Below, piece by piece: positions 55,329 through 64,000 of a stretch of DNA of 64,000 bases (positions are counted from its first letter, which is position 1; every line of letters starts with the position of its first letter). Under the pieces are notes generated by a model. The model was not told where the DNA came from. It was given only the letters and a program-made list of their open reading frames with translations, and searched no databases. The stretch is from positions 1 through 64,000 of the forward strand of contig QUMM01000014.1 in assembly GCA_003435055.1 (NCBI GenBank). The letters run 5' to 3'. The translations under genes and the position numbers were made by a program. This DNA comes from Lachnospiraceae bacterium OF09-6 (GTDB taxonomy: Bacteria > Bacillota > Clostridia > Lachnospirales > Lachnospiraceae).

Positions 55329-56672
55329 ATGGAAAAAAATATGGCAACGGGCAGCCCAGGAAAGAATATCCTGTATTTTGCACTGCCGGTATTTGCGGGA
55401 AATCTGTTTCAGCAGATTTACAATGTAGTAGATACGGTGATTGTGGGAAAGTTCGTCAGTACGGAAGCATTGGCGGCGGTGGGATCTACAGGAACCATTA
55501 ACTTTATGATTTTGGGTTTTATGACAGGATTAATGGCTGGAATTACCGTGCTGACCAGTCAGCGTTTTGGTGCGGAAGACATGCGGGGAATGCGCAGAAG
55601 TGTAGCTTCTGCAGGAATGATTGCCATTGCGGCGACCATTATTCTGACGGCGATCAGTCTTTTGGGAATGCATCGCCTGCTGGTGTTGATGAATACGCCG
55701 GATGATATTTTTGATGATGCATACCGGTATATTATGATTATCTGTGCCGGAATTCTGGTACAGGCATTGTACAACCTGTTTGCCTGCATCTTAAGGGCAC
55801 TGGGAAATAGTAAGGTGCCACTTTACTTTTTGTTGTTTTCTGCATCTATGAATATCATACTGGACCTGGTATCCATTATTGTATTAAAAATGGGTGTGGC
55901 AGGAGCTGCTTATGCAACGGTCATTTCCCAGGGAGTTTCTGCGGTGCTGTGTTTTATCTATATGGTAAAGAAAGTACCAATTCTTCACCTGACCAGAGAG
56001 GATTTTCATGTAGAAGGCAGACTGATCAAAAACCAGCTGGCTGTGGGACTGCCGATGGCATTTCAGTATTCCATTACTGCTATTGGAACCACGATGGTAC
56101 AGATGGCATTGAACACACTTGGATCTACCTATGTAGCAGCGTTTACTGCGGCCTCCAAGTGTGAGCAGATGGCCGGTCAGGCATACATAGCACTGGGATC
56201 CGCTATGGCGACCTTTGCGGCACAGAATGTGGGTGCAGGACGTTATGACCGGGTGCGTAAGGGATTTGCCAGAGCCACCATGTTTGGCGTTATCTTTTCG
56301 GTTGTAATTGGTCTGGTGATGTATTTCTTCGGATATATCGTGACGGGACTGTTTGTTACAGGCGATGCAACGCAGATCGAAGGTATGGTAGATACTTATA
56401 TGAAATACACAGCATTGTTCCTGATACCACTTACTGTGGTGAATGTCTACCGAAATGGTATCCAGGGTATGGGATATGGCTTGCTGCCAATGACTGCCGG
56501 AATTGCAGAGCTGGTGGGGCGTGGAAGCGTGGCGTTGATCGCCATTCACTATCACAGTTACGCAGGCGTATGTCTCGCCAGTCCGATGGCATGGATCCTG
56601 GCATCTGCATTGCTGCTGACCATGTATTTTGCCATTATGAAAAAGCATCCGATGCCAAAGAAAAACTACTAA
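55329..56672 (+). CDS. MATE family efflux transporter
   Basis: A multidrug/toxin extrusion protein of 447 aa with twelve membrane segments, exporting compounds by Na+ or H+ exchange. ILYFALPVFAGNLFQQIYNV is the N-terminal MATE motif, with the usual internal repeat (LIKNQLAVGLPMAFQYSI in the second half). The ATG at 55329 has AGGAAG nine bases upstream; an in-frame ATG at 55314 would add five residues. The substrate is unknown. Confidence 0.9.
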   Translation: MEKNMATGSPGKNILYFALPVFAGNLFQQIYNVVDTVIVGKFVSTEALAAVGSTGTINFMILGFMTGLMAGITVLTSQRFGAEDMRGMRRSVASAGMIAIAATIILTAISLLGMHRLLVLMNTPDDIFDDAYRYIMIICAGILVQALYNLFACILRALGNSKVPLYFLLFSASMNIILDLVSIIVLKMGVAGAAYATVISQGVSAVLCFIYMVKKVPILHLTREDFHVEGRLIKNQLAVGLPMAFQYSITAIGTTMVQMALNTLGSTYVAAFTAASKCEQMAGQAYIALGSAMATFAAQNVGAGRYDRVRKGFARATMFGVIFSVVIGLVMYFFGYIVTGLFVTGDATQIEGMVDTYMKYTALFLIPLTVVNVYRNGIQGMGYGLLPMTAGIAELVGRGSVALIAIHYHSYAGVCLASPMAWILASALLLTMYFAIMKKHPMPKKNY

Positions 56673-56754
56673 TATTAGTATAGGAATGATCCTCTTTTCC
56701 CGATATAGTATATATACTCTAGAAAGTATGTGAATCAGGAAAGGGGGATTTTTT

Positions 56755-58472
56755 ATGAACAGGAAAAAAGCAGTTGAAAGAAATTGCAGATTATGGATGA
56801 TCCTGGCAATGCTGGTTACATTGCTGATGGCAGTGGCAGTTCCGAAGCATATTGTGCAGGCAGAGAATTTTCAAGGCGTAATCTGTAATGACATAAATAA
56901 GCCAGTGACAGAGGTATTTGTCACGCCTCTCCAGGGTCAAACCTGTACGGCAGTATTTACAAATGCAACATCGTACAGAATGAAGATGGATATCGAAGTG
57001 ACTGTTCATCGTACAAGAGTAATAGAAGCAGATCACAAACTGAAGCAGTTTTTATGGAACGATGGAATGACGAGCAGAACAATGAATGGCTATATTATCA
57101 TGGAGCCAAATGAAACTGCGAACCTGAAATTCCAGTTTCGAACCGATTATAACGGAAATACCTCTATTACGGTAAAGCCTTCTCTGGCGACAGTGGCTGA
57201 AAACGGTGGCAGTTCCTTCCAGGCTGCGCAGTCAGTAGGTGTGAGTGCAGAAGAGACAGGAATTATCTGTTCCGGTAATAATATATTCCAGAATGGAAGA
57301 TATTTTACATTTTATACGCCAAACCGCAGGCTGCAGAATCTGATGCTGACTGCTGAAAATGGAAAAAAGGTCATGGCATATCTGTATAGCGGAAATGACA
57401 GTGGTATGAAGAATGCATTGCTGAAAGTGGAATCTGGCGGACAGGAGAGCTACGGATCAGTCTGGCTGGAACCGGGTACTTATGTGCTGGCTATTGGTGC
57501 AAAAGGAAATGGACAGTATGCAAGCTATCGCTATCGAATGACAGGAAGAGATTATATCCGGGCGACAGGCGTATCACTGACCTGTACAGAAAGCGACCTG
57601 ACGATTGATGAAGGAACCCGTTACACGCCAAGAACTTTTACATTTGTTGCATCTACGATCCCTGCAAACAGTGATGATAAGCTCAATCAGATAGAGAGCA
57701 GTGGCAAGATCTCCTGTCAGACAGAAGGAAGCGTTTACGGAGAAAATACGAAAAGCTTTACAGTGACCTTTGATGCTTCTGGCTATAGGGGATATCAGGC
57801 TGGCTCTGCTACGATTAAGGTAACATCCACCAATGGCTGACGTCTGCAGGATTATCTGTTTTTGCAAAAGCCGGTACGCCGTCTGTTCCTTACTACAAAG
57901 TTTATCCAACTCAGGTGGTATTTTCTGTTCTGGCAAATGGAAGCCATGGATCCAGTGATGTAGCTGTTTATCAGAAATCGGGTTCGAGCTGGAAGCATCT
58001 CGGCAAGAATCAGAAGGGTGAAACGGTTGCGAACAAATTGAAAGCAAATACCAATTATCAGTTTAAATTTGTGGAATCTGCGCAAAGAGCAGATGGAACA
58101 TGGGTAGAAGGAACACCTCTTTACAAAACAATACGGACACAGCGGAAAGAAAAACCTGCAATCCGTTCCGTAAAAGTATCAAAGGTTAAAGTGAGATACA
58201 AATGGAAATATCTGACGTATGTGGGCTGGAGAAAATGGTGGTATACAGACTTCAGAGTAACAGTTACACTGAAGAAAAAACTGCCGGCCGGACAGAAGCT
58301 GTACATCAACGGAAGACAGGCCAGCGGAAAAGGTAAAAAATATAGTATGTATTTTTCACTGAATGGTAAAAAGAAAGGAAAATCTTATACACTGAGCATT
58401 CAGCCATATGGACGAAAAGGTGATGCAGAGATGTTCGGAACATCTATGAAGAAAAAAATACGTATCAGATAA
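56755..58472 (+). CDS. Secreted surface protein with Ig/fibronectin-like domains, frameshifted
   Basis: A protein of about 570 aa. A signal peptide (WMILAMLVTLLMAVAVPKHI) is followed by beta-rich modules of no named family and a basic C-terminal domain rich in Lys, Tyr and Trp (VGWRKWWYTDFRVTVTLKKK). The first frame stops at 57840 (TSTNG). One G restored in AATGGCTG gives NGLTSAGLSVFAKAGTPSVP and joins the second half to the stop at 58472. A KLKANTNYQFKFVESAQR piece resembles an FnIII strand pattern. It probably sits on the cell wall by charge; the function is unknown. Confidence 0.65.
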
Positions 58473-58489
58473 AACAACGGCAACCTGAC

Positions 58490-58534
58490 GGGGACGGGAT
58501 TTTCTGGCTTTAGAAGCCAGAAAATCCCGTCCCC
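58490..58534. repeat. Perfect 21-bp inverted repeat between convergent genes
   Basis: Left arm 58490-58510 (begins GGGGACGGGATT) and right arm 58514-58534 (ends AATCCCGTCCCC) pair fully around a three-base loop TAG. There is no T tract on either side, so it is not a classical terminator. The GGGGACGGG end recalls REP-type elements. Confidence 0.75.
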
Positions 58535-58539
58535 AATAG

Positions 58540-59043
58540 TTATATATCCAATGCTTCTATGATAGAAGAAACTGTCTGAGAAATATTCAGACCGCGTTCT
58601 TTTATGCTCAGCTGAGCATATTTTTGATAATATGGCAGGCGTTCTTCGTAAATATCACGGAAAGAATTACCATGGCGAAGAACAACACCACGACGCTCAA
58701 AGTTGCCAACACGTTTTTTCAGAACCGGATAATCCACATCCAGATAAACAACCGTACCGATTTCCTGAAAATGTTTCATGGCGTTTTCTCCAAAGACAGC
58801 ACTGCCGCCCGGGGCAATGACGCTTTTGGATACATTCACCTGGCTGTTGATCTGATCTTCAATACGGATGAATTCTTCCACACCTTTTTCCTCGATGATC
58901 TGCCATAAAAGCTTTCCTTCTTTTTGCTGTATGATCAGATCGGTATCTACAAACTGATAGCCAAGTACCTTGGCAAGTACCACGCCGACAGTGCTTTTTC
59001 CGGCGCCAGGCATACCGATTAAAATAATATTATCTTTATTCAT
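58540..59043 (-). CDS. aroK: Shikimate kinase
   Basis: Phosphorylates shikimate at O3 in the aromatic amino acid pathway; 167 aa is the usual length. Walker A is IGMPGAGKSTVG, DTD (FVDTDLII) binds shikimate/Mg, IRIEDQI stands in the R-x-x-E loop, and APGGSAVF is the G-G shikimate-binding motif (usually G-G-G). RLPYYQKYA near the end is the adenine-site region. It is monocistronic, transcribed towards the secreted-protein gene. Confidence 0.9.
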   Translation of the reverse strand: MNKDNIILIGMPGAGKSTVGVVLAKVLGYQFVDTDLIIQQKEGKLLWQIIEEKGVEEFIRIEDQINSQVNVSKSVIAPGGSAVFGENAMKHFQEIGTVVYLDVDYPVLKKRVGNFERRGVVLRHGNSFRDIYEERLPYYQKYAQLSIKERGLNISQTVSSIIEALDI

Positions 59044-59128
59044 ATAGAAATCCCCTCTGTAACACGAAAAATTTCACTTCAATAGTTTACTATACCGTAC
59101 ACTTTCCGGAAATGCAATAAAAACTCTG

Positions 59129-59156
59129 TTGTACACAGACAGATATATGCTATGAT
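59129..59156 (+). promoter_or_regulatory. Promoter of the ABC-FtsX operon
   Basis: TTGTAC (59129-59134), 16-bp spacer, TATGAT (59151-59156), about 40 bases before the ATPase start and divergent from aroK. Confidence 0.55.
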
Positions 59157-59194
59157 AAAAGTGACTATGTAAAAAAGAAAGGCAGAAGCACAGT

Positions 59195-59899
59195 ATGGAA
59201 AAATTTGTTTCGCTGAGAAATGTATCGAAAATTTATCAGATGGGTGAAGTGGAGATCCGTGCGGTGGATGGCATTGATTTTGATATCGAAAAAGGAGAAT
59301 TTGTGGTGATCGTAGGTCCCAGTGGAGCCGGAAAGACTACCGTGCTGAATATTCTGGGAGGTATGGATACAGCGACTACAGGTCAGGTACTGGTAGATGG
59401 CAGAGATATTGCAAAATATAATCAGAAGCAGCTGACCGGATACCGGAGAGATGATATTGGCTTCGTTTTTCAGTTTTATAATCTGATTCCGAATCTGACT
59501 GCTCTGGAAAATGTAGAGCTGGCGCTGCAGATCTGCAAGCACCCACTGGATGCGGGACAGGTAATGGAAGAAGTGGGTCTGGGGCATCGTATGAAAAACT
59601 TTCCGGCGCAGCTGTCCGGCGGAGAGCAGCAAAGGGTATCGATTGCCCGTGCGCTGGCCAAAAATCCCAAACTGCTGTTGTGTGATGAGCCGACCGGGGC
59701 ACTGGATTATCAGACTGGAAAAGCAATTTTGAAGCAGCTGCAGGATATGTGCAGAGAAAAAGGGATGACGGTGATTGTCATTACTCACAATTCGGCTATT
59801 GCACCGATGGCTGACCGGGTGATTAAGATCAAGAACGGAAAAGTAGCAGACATGAGACAGAATGAGTCTCCGATGTCTGTAGCAGATATTGAATGGTAA
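59195..59899 (+). CDS. ABC transporter ATP-binding protein, MacB/LolD-like
   Basis: A 234-aa ATPase. Walker A is [16 protein letters not shown], signature [16 protein letters not shown], Walker [13 protein letters not shown], switch histidine VIVITHNSA. It lies 22 bp before a giant FtsX-type permease and is its energy subunit. Similar pairs in Firmicutes export antimicrobial peptides or remodel the envelope without transport (mechanotransmission). Confidence 0.9.
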   Translation: MEKFVSLRNVSKIYQMGEVEIRAVDGIDFDIEKGEFVVIVGPSGAGKTTVLNILGGMDTATTGQVLVDGRDIAKYNQKQLTGYRRDDIGFVFQFYNLIPNLTALENVELALQICKHPLDAGQVMEEVGLGHRMKNFPAQLSGGEQQRVSIARALAKNPKLLLCDEPTGALDYQTGKAILKQLQDMCREKGMTVIVITHNSAIAPMADRVIKIKNGKVADMRQNESPMSVADIEW

Positions 59900-59921
59900 G
59901 TGGAGTATAAAGGAACTGGCT

Positions 59922-62900
59922 ATGAAGAAAAAGGCACTGAGAAAAGATTTTTATATGGAAGTAAAAAAGAGTCTGAATCGATTTATTTCCATTTTTCTGA
60001 TTGTGGCGCTGGGTGTGGCATTTTATTCCGGCATTCAGTCTGCAGCCCCGGATATGCGGTATTCTGGAGATGCTTATTTTGATCAGCATCAGTTGATGGA
60101 TCTGAAGGTAATCAGTACCATGGGACTGACGGAAAAGGATGTGGAGGCCATCAGCCAGACGGATGGTGTGGAACTGGCCGAAGCCGGTTATATGACAGAT
60201 GTGTTATGTGAGAAAGGAACAGACCGGTATGCGCTGCGGGTAGAGTCTGTCACCCCGACATTGAATCAGTTGACCGCCAAAGAGGGACGGCTGCCCCAAA
60301 CATCCGGAGAATGTTTTGTAGACATTGAGTTTCTGAATAAAACAGATTACAGAATCGGAGATACTATTACCTTTTTTCTGGAGGACGAGGATGATTATAA
60401 GCTGAAGAAAAAGGAGTTTACCATCGTCGGAGCAGGAAGCAGTCCACTGTATATTTCTTTTAACCGGGGAAATACCACGCTGGGAACAGGGGAATTGGCA
60501 GGAGCGGCATATATACTGCCGGAAGACTTTGATTATGAAGTCTATACGAATGTGTATATCAAAGTAAAAGAAGCAGATACGCTGACGGCTTATACGGATG
60601 CCTATGATATGCTGATAGCAGAAGTACAGCAGAGACTGGAAGATATTTCCGGAGAGCGCTGTGAGATTCGTTATCGGGAAATACAGGATGAGGCGAATGA
60701 AAAGCTGGAGGATGCCAGAAAAGAGCTGACAGATGGTGAAGCGGAGGCTGAGAGCGAACTGTCCGAAGCCTGGGATGAGATCTATGATGGAGAGAATGAG
60801 ATCTATGATGCAAAGCTGAAGCTGGCGAGGGCGAAGCGGGATCTGGAAGACGGGGAGAAAAAGATCCGGGATGGAGAGAAGGAGCTGGCAGACGGCAGAA
60901 CACAGATTGCAGAGAATGAGCAGAAGCTGGCAGATGGACGTGTGCAGTTAAATGATGGATGGAATAAACTGAATCAGGGAAAAAAGACACTGAAAAGTAA
61001 ACAAAATAAATTCGATACCACTTATAAGGAGACCACCGCGAAGCTGGATAGTGCGCAGGAGCAGCTGGATCAGAAAAAAGCAGAGCTGGAAGACGGACGG
61101 ACGCAGTATGAGGCTGGTAAGAAAGAGTATGAGGAACAGCTTGCTCAGTATCAGGCCGGAGAAGCGGCTTATACAGAGGGAAAAGAACAGTATGATGCGG
61201 CTGTGGCAGCCTGGCCGGCACAGAAGGCAGAACTGGAAGCACAGAAGGCAGCCTGTGAGCAGGGATTGGCTACGCTGCAGAGCAATGTATCCGGTCTGAC
61301 AGATGCAGTATCCCAGGCACAGGCGGCAGTGGCACAGTTTCAAGATGCGGTAAATGCTGCTTCGGCGAATCTGACAACACTGCAGAATCGAAAGGCAGAA
61401 CTGGAGCAAAAGAAAGCGCAGCTGGAAGCAGAGAAACAGGCTGCACAGGATGCTCTGGGAGAGGATGAGACGCTGGATGAAAATAAATATCGATTATCGC
61501 CAGAAGAACAGGCAGAACTGGATGCACTTCCTGGGCAGATTGCCAGTGCCCAGGCAGAGCTGGATGCACAAAATGCAGCTCTTGTTCAGGCACAGGAGCA
61601 ACAGGCACAGGCGCAGGGAGCGTTGGACGAGGTAAACGCACAGATTCAGCAGCTGCAAGGTAATATTGCAGAGATTGAGACGGGAATTGCCACTGCAGAA
61701 GCAGCATTTGCAGAAAATGAAGCACAGCTGACAGCTACCAGAGCACAGCTGGACGAAGGAAAGCTACAACTGGATGCAGTACCGGCTCAGCTGGAAACAT
61801 CTTTAAAGCAGATTGAGGAAGGAGAAGCTGCCATTATTTCTGCGCAGAGTGAGATCGACTCCGGACGTGCTCAGCTGGAGGATGGCAAAAAACAGCTGAA
61901 AGAGGCAAAAAAGAAGATCAGAAAAAATGAGCAAAAGCTGAATAATTCAGAAGCAGAATTACAAAGCGGAGCAGCCCAACTGGCAGATGGAAAAGCAAAG
62001 CTGGCAGACTCGGAACAAAAACTAGAAGATGCGAAAAAGAGCGTGGAAGACGGCAAAAAAGAAATCGCAGATGGAGAAAAAGAACTGGCTGAAAATGAGG
62101 ATAAGCTGGCAGATGGAAAAATCGAGTATGAAAAGGGAAAAAAAGAGGCTGAGGATAAGATCGCTGATGGGAAAAAGAAGCTGGCGGATGCAGAAAAAGA
62201 AGTAGCAGATCTGGAATATCCGGAATGGACCGTCAGCGACCGCAGTGATTTGCCGGAAAATATCGGATATGGAGAAAATGCAGACCGTATGAGAAATATC
62301 GGTCAGGTATTTCCGGTAATGTTTTTCCTGGTAGCAGCGCTGATCAGTCTGACCACTATGACACGAATGGTAGAAGAAGAACGGACACAGATCGGTACGC
62401 TGAAGGCGCTTGGATACGGAAAAGCAGCCATTGCATCCAAGTATCTTTGTTATGCTTTATTTGCTACATTGGGAGGCAGCCTGGCAGGTATCGCATTCGG
62501 AGAAAAATTCCTGCCGTTTGTCATAGTGACATCTTACCGGATTATGTACCATCACATGACCAATATCGAGCTGCCTTATAACATGAAATTTGCAATAATT
62601 GCTACCGTTGCGGCTCTGGCAAGTACCATGTTGGCTACGCTGGCGGCCTGCTATAAAGAGCTTGCCACTACACCGGCGGTATTGATGCGGCCGCCTGCAC
62701 CAAAAGAAGGAAAGCGGGTATTTCTGGAGCGTGTACCGTTTATCTGGAAGCATTTAAGCTTCAGCTGGAAATCAACAGTGCGAAATCTACTTCGTTATAA
62801 AAAGCGATTTTTCATGACAGTATTTGGTATCGGTGGCTGTATGGCACTGATGCTGGTGGGATATGGTCTAAGGGATTCGATTTCCAATATCGGACATCTG

Positions 62901-63902
62901 CAGTTCAACCAGTTACAGCTTTATGACGCCCTGGTAATTTTAGATACGGATGCTTCGCCGGAAGAAAAAGAGGCATTGAAGGAGCGTGTTGACAAAAATG
63001 ATACGGTAGCAAATGCTACTGAGGCATTGATGCAGAAAGAAACCGTGAGACGTGATAAGAAGTCCTGGAATGTATACCTGATGGTACCGGAGGATATGGA
63101 ACAGGTCAGCGAGTTTCTGGTATTTCGTGACCGCGAAAGTGGTGAGCATTATCAGCTGACGGACGAGGGCGCTGTGATTACAGAGAAGATTGCCGATCTG
63201 TGTGGCGTAAAAGCCGGAGATACGCTCATACTGGAGGACGAAAAACTGGGAGCTATCGAGGTGCCGATTGCAGCAGTGACAGAAAATTATCTGTCCCATT
63301 ACATCTATATGACACCGGGATTATATGAAGCATGTACACAAAAAATACCGGAATACAATGAAATCATGTTCCGGGCAGAAAGTGGCACAGATATGGCGGC
63401 ACTGGAAACGCTCGGCCAGGGCTTTTTGAATGAACCGGCGGCACTGAGTATCAGCTATACTATATCAACAATGAGTCAGATTGACAGTATGCTGTCTACG
63501 CTGGATTCTGTAATTGTGGTATTGATTATATCTGCCGGACTGCTGGCCTTTGTGGTGTTGTATAATCTGAGCAATATCAATATCAATGAGCGAAAGCGGG
63601 AACTGGCGACGCTGAAGGTACTGGGATTTTATGACCGGGAGGTTGATGCCTATGTGTACCGGGAAAACATACTGATTACAGCGATTGGCATACTGGCCGG
63701 CATGGGAATGGGAAAAATACTGCATTACTTTGTTATCACCACAGTGGAAGTAGATGCAACCATGTTTGGACGGAATATTAATCCACCAAGCTATCTGATT
63801 TCCGCAGTATTTACGGTTGTATTTTCCGTACTGGTCAATGCAGTCATGCACCAGAAGCTGAAAAAAATCGATATGGTGGAATCGCTGAAGAGTATTGAAT
63901 AA
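59922..63902 (+). CDS. FtsX-like ABC permease with a very long extracellular coiled coil
   Basis: A 1326-aa protein. It has one N-terminal membrane helix (FISIFLIVALGVAFYSGI), a MacB-type periplasmic-core-like domain (residues about 55-240), then about 500 residues of coiled coil with repeated Glu-Leu-Ala-Asp-Gly units (KIRDGEKELADG, KLADSEQKLEDAK) including a Gln/Ala-rich centre. The FtsX cluster follows near 800-930 (VFPVMFFLVAALISLTTMTR), then a second extracellular domain (residues 965-1200), and three more helices end it (VIVVLIISAGLLAFVVLYNL). ATG 59922 has AAAGGA nine bases upstream; the longer reading from 59889 has no site. Confidence 0.87.
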   Translation: MKKKALRKDFYMEVKKSLNRFISIFLIVALGVAFYSGIQSAAPDMRYSGDAYFDQHQLMDLKVISTMGLTEKDVEAISQTDGVELAEAGYMTDVLCEKGTDRYALRVESVTPTLNQLTAKEGRLPQTSGECFVDIEFLNKTDYRIGDTITFFLEDEDDYKLKKKEFTIVGAGSSPLYISFNRGNTTLGTGELAGAAYILPEDFDYEVYTNVYIKVKEADTLTAYTDAYDMLIAEVQQRLEDISGERCEIRYREIQDEANEKLEDARKELTDGEAEAESELSEAWDEIYDGENEIYDAKLKLARAKRDLEDGEKKIRDGEKELADGRTQIAENEQKLADGRVQLNDGWNKLNQGKKTLKSKQNKFDTTYKETTAKLDSAQEQLDQKKAELEDGRTQYEAGKKEYEEQLAQYQAGEAAYTEGKEQYDAAVAAWPAQKAELEAQKAACEQGLATLQSNVSGLTDAVSQAQAAVAQFQDAVNAASANLTTLQNRKAELEQKKAQLEAEKQAAQDALGEDETLDENKYRLSPEEQAELDALPGQIASAQAELDAQNAALVQAQEQQAQAQGALDEVNAQIQQLQGNIAEIETGIATAEAAFAENEAQLTATRAQLDEGKLQLDAVPAQLETSLKQIEEGEAAIISAQSEIDSGRAQLEDGKKQLKEAKKKIRKNEQKLNNSEAELQSGAAQLADGKAKLADSEQKLEDAKKSVEDGKKEIADGEKELAENEDKLADGKIEYEKGKKEAEDKIADGKKKLADAEKEVADLEYPEWTVSDRSDLPENIGYGENADRMRNIGQVFPVMFFLVAALISLTTMTRMVEEERTQIGTLKALGYGKAAIASKYLCYALFATLGGSLAGIAFGEKFLPFVIVTSYRIMYHHMTNIELPYNMKFAIIATVAALASTMLATLAACYKELATTPAVLMRPPAPKEGKRVFLERVPFIWKHLSFSWKSTVRNLLRYKKRFFMTVFGIGGCMALMLVGYGLRDSISNIGHLQFNQLQLYDALVILDTDASPEEKEALKERVDKNDTVANATEALMQKETVRRDKKSWNVYLMVPEDMEQVSEFLVFRDRESGEHYQLTDEGAVITEKIADLCGVKAGDTLILEDEKLGAIEVPIAAVTENYLSHYIYMTPGLYEACTQKIPEYNEIMFRAESGTDMAALETLGQGFLNEPAALSISYTISTMSQIDSMLSTLDSVIVVLIISAGLLAFVVLYNLSNININERKRELATLKVLGFYDREVDAYVYRENILITAIGILAGMGMGKILHYFVITTVEVDATMFGRNINPPSYLISAVFTVVFSVLVNAVMHQKLKKIDMVESLKSIE

Positions 63903-63925
63903 TATGGTGGAAACGAGGAAAGAAA

Positions 63926-64000
63926 ATGGTATCATTACCAAGAGAATTTGAGATAAAAATGAAGAAGCTCCTGGGAGCAGAATATGAGGAGTTCCTGGCT
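63926..64000 (+). CDS. NOL1/NOP2/sun-type rRNA m5C methyltransferase, partial (cut by window end)
   Basis: Only 25 codons lie in the window: the start MVSLPREFEIKMKKLLGAEY followed by EEFLA. LP-x-x-F and M-x-x-LLG-x-E-Y-x-x-FL are typical of the first residues of RsmB/RsmF-like 16S rRNA cytosine methyltransferases of Firmicutes. GAGGAAAGAAA precedes the ATG. The gene continues past base 64000. Confidence 0.6.
   Translation, partial: MVSLPREFEIKMKKLLGAEYEEFLA

Noticed and set aside
60559..61725. Long antisense frames over the coiled coil of the FtsX-like permease
   Set aside because: Repetitive coding of the coiled coil opens the other frames; they have Pro/Leu/His-biased composition and no ribosome sites.
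1..64000. tRNA, rRNA, CRISPR arrays, insertion sequences or prophage genes
   Set aside because: No cloverleaf-type sequence, spaced repeats, transposase or phage structural gene was noticed on either strand by eye; a search with dedicated tools was not possible.

Overview
The window looks like a chromosomal segment of a low-to-mid G+C, spore-forming Gram-positive anaerobe, most likely a Lachnospiraceae gut commensal (Blautia/Ruminococcus/Dorea type). This is inferred from spmA, the YaaT/RicT homologue, teichoic-acid-type polymer genes, BIG2-domain surface proteins, a Lachnospiraceae-style pilus operon with a DUF4860 gene, and strong AGGAGG ribosome binding sites. No rRNA, tRNA, phage, transposase or CRISPR array was seen.

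Layout. 0-3 kb: polymer-modifying genes (GT2/GtrB-like transferase, GtrA flippase, nucleotidyltransferase) with two gene remnants. 3-9.3 kb: an accessory stretch with a membrane protein between two copies of one terminator, an AAA-ATPase-like/PD-(D/E)XK protein, a SEC-C protein and a 5'-truncated ATP-binding regulator. 9.3-13.7 kb: MBOAT acyltransferase, acyl carrier protein and an adenylating ligase whose frame runs on into a nitroreductase domain, a DltBCA-like surface acylation set. 13.8-20.4 kb: SGNH/BIG2 surface protein, TagF-type polymerase, cytidylyltransferase and NAD-dependent epimerase. 20.5-25.9 kb: housekeeping block (guanylate-kinase-like, holB, ricT, tRNA methyltransferase, rsmI fused in frame to a transglutaminase lipoprotein). 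25.9-30.5 kb: compact type IV pilus/secretion operon (pilC, pilin-like proteins, pilT) and spmA. 30.5-34.4 kb: phosphate module (four-repeat PhoP box, Na/Pi cotransporter with PhoU domain, PhoP/PhoR-like pair). 34.5-38.3 kb: a PPEP/lethal-factor-type metalloprotease, a BTAD regulator, an orphan ABC ATPase and a small PBECR-like protein. 38.3-38.7 kb: a candidate structured non-coding RNA with its own promoter and terminator.

38.7-50.9 kb is a GntR-controlled catabolic operon of eleven genes: sugar-type ABC importer, phosphotriesterase-family hydrolase, creatininase-family amidohydrolase, FGGY kinase, M20 deacylase, D-threonine-aldolase-fold PLP enzyme, metallo-beta-lactamase-fold hydrolase and RidA. 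A 14+14 bp inverted repeat sits on a near-consensus promoter. The substrate is unknown; a sugar or lactone conjugated to an amino acid is my inference. 51-55 kb: a response regulator lacking all three key receiver residues, divergent from a NEW3-protein/ABC exporter operon. 55-64 kb: MATE pump, secreted protein, shikimate kinase, an ABC-FtsX exporter with a very long coiled coil, and the start of a NOL1/NOP2/sun-type rRNA methyltransferase.

Caution: twelve genes are split by a frameshift, and every one fits the loss of exactly one base, often in a short G run. This looks like homopolymer undercalling in the source assembly, so these genes are annotated as whole genes with a frameshift noted, not as decayed genes.
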